Assembly: GCA_025935655.1 (NCBI GenBank)
Contig: JAICUV010000070.1
Span: 1-13,177 of the forward strand
Direction: 5' to 3'
From: Chloroflexota bacterium
Lineage (GTDB): Bacteria > Chloroflexota > Limnocylindria > Limnocylindrales > CSP1-4
Length of the DNA stretch: 13,177 nucleotides
The notes under the pieces were generated by a model, which had not been told where the DNA came from, did not search any database, and worked only from the letters and a program-made list of their open reading frames with translations. The position numbers were made by a program, and so were the translations under genes. Of the stretch, positions 1 through 8,460 are shown in pieces. The stretch's first letter is position 1. The number at the start of each line of letters is the position of its first letter.

Positions 1-334
1 CCATGCCCACCGAGTGATGGTTGCGTCCGGTGAGCATCGCCTGTCGCGTCGGTGCGCACAGCGCCGTCGTATGGAAGCGGTTGTACCGCAGGCCGTTGGC
101 GGCGAGTCGCTCTGCGGTCGGCGTGGCGCAGGGGCCCCCGAACGCGCTCGGGGCGCCGAACCCGACGTCGTCGAGGAGGATGATCAGGATGTTGGGCGCG
201 CCCTCGGGCGGCAGCAGCGGCTCAATCGGCGGAAACGCCGTGTCGGGGTCCTTCGCGTCGTAGGTCGTGAGCCCAGGCGTCTCGCGGTCGGGGATGGGCA
301 ACATGCTCCGTGCGTGTCGGTCGGGCCGCGTCAC
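1..334 (-). CDS. Arylsulfatase (sulfatase family), N-terminal part only
   Basis: This is the first ~110 residues of a sulfatase, which hydrolyses sulfate esters; the rest lies beyond the left edge. Visible are the family lead-in TTYDAKDPDTAFPPIEPL, the metal-binding Asp pair in NILIILLDDVGFG, and the C-A-P-T-R motif. The Cys codon of that motif (56-58) is the residue matured to formylglycine. LTGRNHHSVGM follows. These match a large actinobacterial/proteobacterial arylsulfatase group. Two starts are possible: GTG at 334 with GAGG 12 bases upstream, or ATG at 304 with GGAG only one base away. I chose 334 because relatives have a few residues before LPIPDR. No signal peptide is visible, so the enzyme is probably cytoplasmic. 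It lies about 100 bp downstream of rpoD on the same strand, with no convincing terminator between. Substrate unknown. Confidence 0.88.
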   Translation of the reverse strand, partial: MTRPDRHARSMLPIPDRETPGLTTYDAKDPDTAFPPIEPLLPPEGAPNILIILLDDVGFGAPSAFGGPCATPTAERLAANGLRYNRFHTTALCAPTRQAMLTGRNHHSVGM

Positions 335-437
335 CGCTGTCTGTCGCCTCAGGAACGGGGCCGTCACCTGCGGCCCACCCGGCGACCCTACAGGCCCGAA
401 CAGAGGCGAGCGTCGCCCCGATCGGATGAGTGGTCGG

Positions 438-2186
<1,749 letters not shown>

Positions 2187-2211
2187 GTCCGCGGGTCCTC
2201 CGAGGTTCGAG

Positions 2212-2230
2212 CGCGAGTGGAACGCGAGTG
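2212..2230 (-). repeat. 8-bp direct repeat with 11-bp period upstream of rpoD
   Basis: CGCGAGTG occurs at 2212-2219 and again at 2223-2230, an exact repeat one helical turn apart in the 94-bp dnaG-rpoD spacer. The repeat is 11 bases upstream of the rpoD Shine-Dalgarno (2197-2201). It could be a transcription-factor site or chance repetition in GC-rich DNA. I see no -10/-35 pair in this spacer, so rpoD is probably read mainly from upstream of dnaG. Confidence 0.35.
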
Positions 2231-2280
2231 ACGGTCGCTGTGGGTCGATGGCGGTCGGGTGATCGGTCTCGTTCCGGTGG

Positions 2281-4215
2281 TCAGCCCGCCACGACGGCCT
2301 GGCGGGCGAGGAGTCTTGTCTGGTCGCGACGGCGATCCAGCGAGCGGCGCTGCTCGTTGAGGAGCCGGCGTTCCGTGGAGAGGCGGTCGATGGCCTCGCG
2401 GTCGTTGTCGCGTTCCGCCTCGCCCATCGCGTCGCGGTTCCAGGCGGCACGCTCCTGCCAGTCCGCGTCGTCGAGCTCCAGGATCAGCCGCTCGATCTCG
2501 TAGCCCAGCGAGTGGTCCGTGAGCTCCCGCGGGTTCGGTCCCGGGCGCGACACGAGCGCCTGGCCGAGCGCGCGGCTCTCCTCGTCCAGCCCGTCGAGGA
2601 TCGCGGTCAGCACGTAGGGCGGCCGGACGCCGTGGTCGTCTCGCGCGCGGGCCAGCACGATCGCCCGGTACAGCTCGCGCGCGACCTGGCTGGGCAGGCG
2701 GTCCGGGCCGAGGCCGTCGAGGACGGTGTCGTGCGTCTCCGGCACGAGCAGCACGAGGCGGAGGAGCTCCTGCTCCGTGCGCGAGATGCCGCGCAGGATG
2801 TCGTTGACCGGCAGGGCGTCCGCGGCCCGCACCACCGCGGCGGCGCTGAACCGCTCCCGCCCATCGCGCGGGTCCGCGTCGCGCAGCTGGCGGCGGTGCA
2901 TCGCCTCCAGCAGGGTCCGCTGCTCCACGCCGCTCACCTGCTGGACGCGCTGGAGGTAGGCGTCGCGCAGGACCGGGTTCGGCAGGTTGCGGATGATCGG
3001 CAGGACCGCGTCCACGAAGCGGGCCTGGCCGCCGGGCGTCCGCAGGTCGTGGGCGCGCGCGTGGACGTCGATGAGGTGGTCGACGATGGGGCGCGCGGTC
3101 CGGACGACCTCGCGCCACTCGTCGGGGTTGTCGCGCACGACCTCGTCCGGGTCCTTGCCCACGGGGAGCTGGACCACGCGGACGTCGTCCAGCTCCACGC
3201 CCGAATCATCGGGGGCGAGCTGGCGCATGACCTCCTCGAGCGCGGTCGCGCCGAACGTGCCTGCCTTCTCCCCCGCCGCGTCGACGTCGTAGGCGAGCGC
3301 GATCCGCTTCGCGTAGCGCGTGACGAGCGCGACCTGCTGCGGCGTGAGCGCGGTGCCGAGGCTCGCGACCACGTTGTCGAAGCCCGACTGGTGGGCCATC
3401 AGCGCGTCCGTGTACCCCTCCACGATCACGGCCTGCCCGGTCTTGCGGATCGCGGACTTCGCGCGGTCGATGAGGTACAGGGTCCGGCTCTTGTCGAACA
3501 GGGGCGTCGCCGGGGAGTTGAGGTACTTCGGGCCGCGGTCCACGCCGCCCTCGCCCTCCTTGCCCAGGATCCGGCCGCCGAGCCCCACGGCGTGCCCGTT
3601 CTGGTCCCGGATCGGGAAGATCACCCGCTCGCGGAACCGGTCGTAGACGCCGCCGCCGCGCTGGCGCGGGCTCGCGAGGCCCACCTCGAGCAGCTCGCCC
3701 GCGTTGACCTGGCGCTTCGTCGCGAGCTGCCGGGTCAGCTGGTCCCAGCCGGCCGGCGCCCAGCCCAGCTGGTGCTTCTCGATGGTCTCGTCCGTGAACC
3801 CGCGGTCACGCAGGTACGCGAGCGCGGGCTCTCCGGCCTTCGACTTGAGGAGCACCGCGTGGTAGAAGGCGACGGCCGACTCCATGACGTCGCGCAGCCG
3901 GGCGTTGCGGGCGTCCTCGCGCTTCGTGCGCTCGTCGAGCTCCACGCCCGCGCGACCCGCGAGCTGGGCGAGCGCCTCGGGGAACGCGAGCCCGTCCCGC
4001 TCCATGACAAACGTGAAGATGTCGCCGTGCTTCCCGCAGCCGAAGCAGTGCCACGTGTCGCGCACGGGCGTCACGACGAAGCTGGGGGTCTTCTCGCCGT
4101 GGAACGGGCACAGCCCCTTGAGGGTGGTGCCCGCCTTCTTCAGCTGGACCGTCTCCCCCACCACGTCCGCGACGGGGAGCCGGCCCTTGATCTCGGCCAC
4201 GACGCCGACGGCCAA
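2281..4215 (-). CDS. dnaG: DNA primase DnaG
   Basis: Makes the RNA primers for lagging-strand replication and works with the DnaB helicase. 644 residues. The N-terminal CHC2 zinc-binding domain has Cys36, His39, Cys57 and Cys60 (GLCPFHGEKTPSF and WHCFGCGKHGD). The catalytic core follows, with RFRERVIFPIRD at about 194-204. The Toprim domain has Glu266 in VIVEGYTD and the Asp310/Asp312 pair in LAYDVDAAG, then KDPDE at 354-358. The C-terminal 200 residues are helical, as expected of the DnaB-interacting domain, and end in an Arg-rich, probably coiled-coil tail. I chose TTG at 4215 because GGAAGGGG lies five bases upstream. The frame also holds a TTG at 4248 and a GTG at 4200, neither with a good ribosome site. 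It has its own promoter at 4302-4330 and heads the dnaG-rpoD unit. Confidence 0.96.
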   Translation of the reverse strand: MAVGVVAEIKGRLPVADVVGETVQLKKAGTTLKGLCPFHGEKTPSFVVTPVRDTWHCFGCGKHGDIFTFVMERDGLAFPEALAQLAGRAGVELDERTKREDARNARLRDVMESAVAFYHAVLLKSKAGEPALAYLRDRGFTDETIEKHQLGWAPAGWDQLTRQLATKRQVNAGELLEVGLASPRQRGGGVYDRFRERVIFPIRDQNGHAVGLGGRILGKEGEGGVDRGPKYLNSPATPLFDKSRTLYLIDRAKSAIRKTGQAVIVEGYTDALMAHQSGFDNVVASLGTALTPQQVALVTRYAKRIALAYDVDAAGEKAGTFGATALEEVMRQLAPDDSGVELDDVRVVQLPVGKDPDEVVRDNPDEWREVVRTARPIVDHLIDVHARAHDLRTPGGQARFVDAVLPIIRNLPNPVLRDAYLQRVQQVSGVEQRTLLEAMHRRQLRDADPRDGRERFSAAAVVRAADALPVNDILRGISRTEQELLRLVLLVPETHDTVLDGLGPDRLPSQVARELYRAIVLARARDDHGVRPPYVLTAILDGLDEESRALGQALVSRPGPNPRELTDHSLGYEIERLILELDDADWQERAAWNRDAMGEAERDNDREAIDRLSTERRLLNEQRRSLDRRRDQTRLLARQAVVAG

Positions 4216-4220
4216 GGGCG

Positions 4221-4228
4221 CCCCTTCC
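4221..4228 (-). promoter_or_regulatory. Ribosome binding site fixing the TTG start of dnaG
   Basis: GGAAGGGG on the minus strand, five bases before the TTG at 4215. It is the only good Shine-Dalgarno-like sequence near the three candidate starts, so it decides the start. A TTG start would keep primase translation low. Confidence 0.55.
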
Positions 4229-4271
4229 CGAGCAATCCCGGCCCACAACCGGCCGGAAATGACTGTCGACC

Positions 4272-4288
4272 TGTCAAGTCTTGACAGG
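4272..4288. repeat. Perfect 17-bp palindrome in the dnaG leader
   Basis: CTGTCAAG-T-CTTGACAG: two perfect 8-bp arms around a single base. On the inferred dnaG promoter it falls just downstream of the transcription start, at about +7 to +23. It shares the TGTCAAG/CTTGACA unit with the longer palindrome at 4319-4349, and the two centres are 54 bp apart, close to five helical turns. The short, loop-free spacing favours a dimeric DNA-binding protein site over an RNA hairpin. Confidence 0.7.
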
Positions 4289-4301
4289 CCGTTCCGGGCC
4301 G

Positions 4302-4330
4302 AAGATACCCCCGGTCAGGGGGCTTGACAA
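4302..4330 (-). promoter_or_regulatory. Sigma-70 promoter for dnaG-rpoD
   Basis: Read on the minus strand: TTGTCA (4330-4325, five of six -35 bases), a 17-bp spacer, then TATCTT (4307-4302, four of six -10 bases). The start would be near 4295, leaving a leader of about 80 bases before the dnaG TTG. The -35 hexamer lies inside the palindrome at 4319-4349, so anything bound there would block polymerase. The spacer also contains CCCCC-N5-GGGGG (4308-4322). Confidence 0.6.
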
Positions 4331-4349
4331 GGAACGGTTGTCAAGCCCC
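4319..4349. repeat. Perfect 12-bp inverted repeat (hairpin/operator) between the Cys-rich gene and dnaG
   Basis: GGGGCTTGACAA (4319-4330), the 7-base loop GGAACGG, and TTGTCAAGCCCC (4338-4349). It begins 14 bases past the stop of the minus-strand Cys-rich gene. A read-through transcript could fold it into a strong hairpin, so it may end that operon, but no U-tract follows. It also covers the dnaG -35 box and contains two TGTCAAG/CTTGACA half-sites shared with the palindrome at 4272-4288. It could be an operator, a terminator or both. Confidence 0.65.
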
Positions 4350-4363
4350 TCCGGGTCGCCGCG

Positions 4364-4627
4364 TCAGCGCTCGAGGACGGGATTCCGGCCGCCGGCCGCG
4401 CTGACGGATTCGGCGGCGGCGGCGCCGGTGGCCTCGGCGGCGAACGGCAGCCCGAGGTTGTCCACGCCGTCGTCGGCGAGGTCGGCCTCGTAGGTGCACA
4501 CGCACGGGCCGCCGTGGGCGCACCCGGTGCAGCAATAGGTCTCGTCCATGCGGTAGACGGCCTGGCCGGTGATCGTGCCGTCGCACGAGGCGCAGTGGCC
4601 CCGGCTGGGGCTGGCGAAGGTGTGCAT
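4364..4627 (-). CDS. Small Cys-rich, probably metal-binding protein (metallothionein-like)
   Basis: 87 residues with seven cysteines (12, 15, 32, 33, 36, 42, 44) and nearby His11 and His38, all in the first half. The motifs are HCASC, then about 16 residues, then YCCTGCAHGGPCVC. The spacing suggests one or two Zn or other metal sites, and the YCC-x-GCA-x-GG part recalls bacterial metallothioneins. I cannot assign it firmly to that family. The second half is acidic, then Ala-rich and probably disordered. ATG at 4627 is preceded by AAGGA six bases upstream. It lies 50 bp downstream of the glutamate dehydrogenase gene on the same strand, so the two are probably co-transcribed. It could be a metal buffer, a zinc-ribbon partner protein, or a redox protein. 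Confidence 0.75.
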   Translation of the reverse strand: MHTFASPSRGHCASCDGTITGQAVYRMDETYCCTGCAHGGPCVCTYEADLADDGVDNLGLPFAAEATGAAAAESVSAAGGRNPVLER

Positions 4628-4677
4628 CTCGGGTCCTTTCGAGTGGCTGCGTGGGTGCTCGGTGCAGGGGACGACGG

Positions 4678-5976
<1,299 letters not shown>

Positions 5977-6040
5977 GGGGGTCTCCACGAGGTGGTGGGC
6001 GGTCGCCACCGATCGTCGAGGGCGCCGGGAACAGACGACG

Positions 6041-6066
6041 AGGAACGGGGTGAACGGGGCATGAAC
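6041..6066 (-). promoter_or_regulatory. Tandem GTTCA-type operator facing gdhA
   Basis: Read on the minus strand: GTTCAT (6066-6061), five bases, GTTCAC (6055-6050), an exact 11-bp repeat, then a weaker GTTCCT (6046-6041). Two or more hexamers one turn apart is the site layout of OmpR/PhoB regulators, and GTTCAC at 11-bp spacing is the known PHO-box unit of Streptomyces PhoP. It is about 75-90 bp before the gdhA start. I see no clear -10 after it. It is mirrored by 6081-6107. Confidence 0.55.
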
Positions 6067-6080
6067 ACGCCGGGCCCCGC

Positions 6081-6107
6081 GTTCACGCGCCGTTCATGCG
6101 CGTTTCC
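6081..6107 (+). promoter_or_regulatory. Tandem GTTCA-type operator facing the GreA-like/kinase/regulator operon
   Basis: GTTCAC (6081-6086), five bases, GTTCAT (6092-6097), again an exact 11-bp repeat, followed by a weaker GTTTCC (6102-6107). It points toward the operon whose third gene encodes an OmpR/PhoB-type regulator, so autoregulation is the simplest reading. With 6050-6066 it forms an imperfect inverted repeat, 14 of 17 positions matching, around a 14-bp centre. No convincing -10 is visible between here and the GTG at 6225. Confidence 0.55.
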
Positions 6108-6213
6108 CGGCCGGTACCCCGTCCCCCGGCACGATGGATCGGGGCACGCGGTCCGCTGCTGCCCTGCCCCTGGGGCCGTCGCGGCACGACCGCCGGGCGG
6201 CCCCGCCAACGCC

Positions 6214-6219
6214 GGGAGG
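6214..6219 (+). promoter_or_regulatory. Ribosome binding site fixing the GTG start of the GreA-like gene
   Basis: GGGAGG five bases before GTG 6225. It is much better than anything before the in-frame ATG at 6096, which would lie inside the operator, or the internal ATG at 6276. Confidence 0.6.
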
Positions 6220-6224
6220 CCGCC

Positions 6225-6689
6225 GTGATCGACCCGCTCCACCGCCCCGCCTCGCCCATCGCGACGGGGATCCCGATGACGCCGGAGGCCGCAACTGCCG
6301 TCCGCGCCGAGATCGCCTCGATCGAGTCCGAGCTCGCCCAGACCCCGACGAGCGGGCCCGGCGCCGGGACGGACGGCTCGACGCCCGTCCTGCTGCCCGT
6401 CGCCCGCCTCCACCGTCGCCTGCAGCTGCTGCGCGACGCCCTGGATGCCGCGACGCTCGTGCGCGAGCCCGGCGTCGTCGCCACGGGCCGCCAGGTGACC
6501 ATCGCGACGGCTGACGGGGCGCGCGAGCAGTTCTCGATCGTGCTGCCCGGCGACGGCGATCCCGCGCGGGGCTGGATCGCGATCGACAGTCCCCTGGGCG
6601 CCGCCCTGGCCCGACGGCGGGCCGGGGAACGCGCGCTCGTCGACGCGCCCGGTGGCGGCTGGGTCGCCGATGTGCTGGAGGTCAGGTGA
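6225..6689 (+). CDS. GreA/GreB-family C-terminal domain protein
   Basis: 154 residues, about the length of GreA. The C-terminal half (about 88-154) fits the GreA/GreB domain: VTIATADGAREQFSIV, then WIAIDSPLGAALARRRAGE, then a final VDAPGGGWVADVLEV. In GreA this domain docks at the RNA polymerase secondary channel. The N-terminal half has two helical stretches (about 19-38 and 60-80), as in the GreA coiled coil. The segment between them is Gly/Pro/Thr-rich and lacks the acidic D-x-x-E-N-A-E-Y tip that GreA uses for transcript cleavage. It may therefore act like Rnk or other Gre homologues that bind without stimulating cleavage (inference). GTG at 6225 has a good ribosome site. Its stop overlaps the kinase start (GTGA), so the two are translationally coupled. 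Confidence 0.8.
   Translation: MIDPLHRPASPIATGIPMTPEAATAVRAEIASIESELAQTPTSGPGAGTDGSTPVLLPVARLHRRLQLLRDALDAATLVREPGVVATGRQVTIATADGAREQFSIVLPGDGDPARGWIAIDSPLGAALARRRAGERALVDAPGGGWVADVLEVR
6677..6681 (+). promoter_or_regulatory. Ribosome binding site for the kinase gene, inside the GreA-like gene
   Basis: GGAGG four bases before GTG 6686. It supports that start over the in-frame ATGs at 6698 and 6710, which have no comparable site. Confidence 0.5.
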
Positions 6690-7756
6690 CCCGGACTATG
6701 CTGGGTCGCATGCCGCGCAGGAACCCCACGGCGGGCCCGGCCGAACCGGGAGCCACGCGCATCCCGACGCCGGCCCCGGCGCCGGGCCACTCGCCGCTGC
6801 TCCACGCGGCGCTCGTGCTCGTCGGGACGTCCGCGACCGCGGCCGAGCTCGAGCACCGGTTCCAGGCCGCCGGCGCCGGGCTCACGGCCGGACTCGGCGG
6901 CGCACTCCTCGGCGAGCTGGCCGAGCTCGGGCTGGTGCGGGCCGGCCGGCTCGGACGTGCGGGGCGCCGCTACGTGCGGACCTCGCTGGGCCGGCGGACG
7001 GTCGACGGCGGGGTCCACGGCGAGGCGGCGGTGCCGCTCGAGGAGCTCGAGCGCCTGCGGACCGACCTGCTGTCCACGATCGCCCACGAGCTCCGGACCC
7101 CGCTCACGGCGGTCCGGACGAGCGTCGGCCTGCTGCGCGATCCCGCCTCCGAACCGACGGCGGACCAGCTCGAGGCGCTGCTCGCCTCCATCGAGCGCAA
7201 CGCCGACCGGATGCAGCGCCTCGTGGGCGACATCCTGGAGCTGTCGCGGTTCCGCGCGGGTGGGGTCGCGCTCCAGCTCCGCCGCTTCGACGCGACCGGT
7301 CTCGCGGCGTCGGCCGCGGCCGCCGTGGGCCCGCTCGCCGCCCGACGCGGGCAGCAGATCGACCTGGCGAGCGAGGCCGGGCACGCCCACGGCGTCTACG
7401 GCGATCGACGGCGGCTGGAGCAGGCGCTCATCAACCTCATCGCGAACGCACAGCGGTTCTCGCCGGACGGGGCGGTCATCCGCGTGCGCGTCCAGCGACG
7501 GCACGACCAGACCGCCTGGCAGGTCGAGGACGACGGGCCGGGCATCCCCGAGGCGGACCGCGACCGGCTGTTCGAGCGCTTCTTCGTGGGGCGCAACGAT
7601 CGGTCGGGGCCCAGCGAGGGCGTGGGGCTCGGGCTGCCGACGGCGCTCGCGATCGCGCAGGCCCACGGCGGCACGATCGAGGTGGACAGCACGGTGGGCG
7701 CCGGGAGCACCTTCCGCCTCGTCGTGCCCACCGACGGCCCGGAGGACGCCACGTGA
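6686..7756 (+). CDS. Cytoplasmic sensor histidine kinase with winged-helix-like N-terminus
   Basis: 356 residues. The transmitter is complete. HisKA has the phospho-acceptor His134 in TIAHELRTPLTAVRTS. The ATPase domain has the N box ALINLIANAQRFSP (Asn250/Asn254), the G1 box VEDDGPGIP (281-288), the F box LFERFF and the G2 box GVGLGL (312-317). No hydrophobic stretch is long enough for a membrane helix and there is no PAS, GAF or HAMP domain. Residues 36-105 instead look like a winged helix: helices around LLHAALVLVGT and AAELEHRFQ, then LGELAELGLVRAG followed by a basic wing GRRYVRTSLGRR. That could bind DNA or act as a protein sensor (inference). The start overlaps the GreA-like stop, and the stop (TGA) overlaps the regulator ATG, so three genes are coupled. 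The signal is unknown. Confidence 0.93.
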   Translation: MTRTMLGRMPRRNPTAGPAEPGATRIPTPAPAPGHSPLLHAALVLVGTSATAAELEHRFQAAGAGLTAGLGGALLGELAELGLVRAGRLGRAGRRYVRTSLGRRTVDGGVHGEAAVPLEELERLRTDLLSTIAHELRTPLTAVRTSVGLLRDPASEPTADQLEALLASIERNADRMQRLVGDILELSRFRAGGVALQLRRFDATGLAASAAAAVGPLAARRGQQIDLASEAGHAHGVYGDRRRLEQALINLIANAQRFSPDGAVIRVRVQRRHDQTAWQVEDDGPGIPEADRDRLFERFFVGRNDRSGPSEGVGLGLPTALAIAQAHGGTIEVDSTVGAGSTFRLVVPTDGPEDAT

Positions 7757-8448
7757 TGCGCATCCTCGTGGTCGACGACGAGCCCGACGTCGTCGAGTCC
7801 GTGCGCCTCGGGTTCAACCTCCAGTGGCGCGAGGTCGAGGTCCTGGGCGCCGGCGACGCCGAGGCCGCGCTCGACATCGTGGAGCGCGAGTCGCCGGACA
7901 TCGTGCTGCTCGACATCGGGCTGCCCGGGAGGGACGGCTTCGACATCCTGCGCGAGCTGCGCGAGTTCTCGGACGTGCCCGTGGTGATGCTCACCGCCCG
8001 CGACGACGCGATGGACAAGGTCAAGGGCCTGGAGCTGGGCGCGGACGACTACGTCACCAAGCCGTTCAACCACCTCGAGCTGATGGCCCGGGTCCGCGCG
8101 GTCCTGCGCCGCCACGACATGCCGGCACCGGCGAGCCGCGCGCCCTCCTTCCGGTCAGGCGATCTCGAGGTGGACTTCGCGCGCCAGGAGGCGCGGCTCC
8201 ACGGCGAGCGGCTCGACCTCACCCCGACCGAGTACAAGCTGCTCTACCACCTCGTCCGCAACGCGGGCCACGTCCTCCAGCACGGCACCCTCCTGGCGAA
8301 GGTCTGGGGCCGGGAGTACATGGACGAGACGGACTACGTCCGCGTCTACGTCAGGCGCCTCCGGGACAAGCTCGGCGACGACCCCGACCATCCCCGGTAC
8401 ATCCAGACCGAGCGCCGGCTGGGCTACCGGTTCCTGCTCCCCGGCTGA
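7756..8448 (+). CDS. OmpR/PhoB-family response regulator
   Basis: 230 residues, the standard two-domain form. The receiver domain (1-118) has the acidic pocket Asp7/Asp8, the phospho-acceptor Asp53 in VLLDIGLPG, Thr80 in VMLTARDD and Lys102 in YVTKPF. A short linker (119-130) leads to the winged-helix DNA-binding domain (about 131-228), with LDLTPTEYKLLYHLVRNAG, the recognition-helix region DETDYVRVYVRRLRDKLG, and the C-terminal hairpin RRLGYRFLLPG. It is surely the partner of the kinase just upstream, which it overlaps by one base (TGATG). GGAGG at 7741-7745 would also serve a GTG at 7753, one codon earlier; I chose ATG because proteins of this family usually start MRILVVDDEP. Regulators of this type bind tandem hexamers at 11-bp spacing, as found at 6041-6107. 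Confidence 0.96.
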   Translation: MRILVVDDEPDVVESVRLGFNLQWREVEVLGAGDAEAALDIVERESPDIVLLDIGLPGRDGFDILRELREFSDVPVVMLTARDDAMDKVKGLELGADDYVTKPFNHLELMARVRAVLRRHDMPAPASRAPSFRSGDLEVDFARQEARLHGERLDLTPTEYKLLYHLVRNAGHVLQHGTLLAKVWGREYMDETDYVRVYVRRLRDKLGDDPDHPRYIQTERRLGYRFLLPG

Positions 8449-8460
8449 TCGCGGGTCAGC
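8444..8460. other. Small inverted repeat spanning both convergent stop codons
   Basis: GCTGA (8444-8448), seven bases, TCAGC (8456-8460). The arms contain the two opposing TGA stops of the regulator and the CYTH gene. An alternative stem, GCGGG (8451-8455) with CCCGC (8462-8466), overlaps it. The stems are only 5 bp and no T-tract follows on either strand, so a bidirectional terminator is only a weak possibility in this 7-bp convergent gap. Confidence 0.2.

Noticed and set aside
359..417. Short hairpins (359-375 and 405-417) between rpoD and the arylsulfatase gene as a terminator
   Set aside because: Stems are only 5 bp and no U-tract follows on the minus strand. Such stems are common by chance at this GC content.
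4281..4309. Plus-strand promoter using TTGACA at 4281-4286
   Set aside because: The -35 is perfect, but at 17-bp spacing the -10 would be GATACC (three of six), and no plus-strand gene follows. The TTGACA is explained as part of the palindrome half-site.
4331..4345. LexA (SOS) box near GAACGGTTGTCA
   Set aside because: Only the left GAAC half of GAACN4GTTC matches; the right half reads GTCA.
6083..7666. Minus-strand open frame opposite the GreA-like and kinase genes
   Set aside because: Both plus-strand genes carry clear family motifs and good ribosome sites. The antisense frame is Arg/Gly/Pro-rich and would cover the operator.
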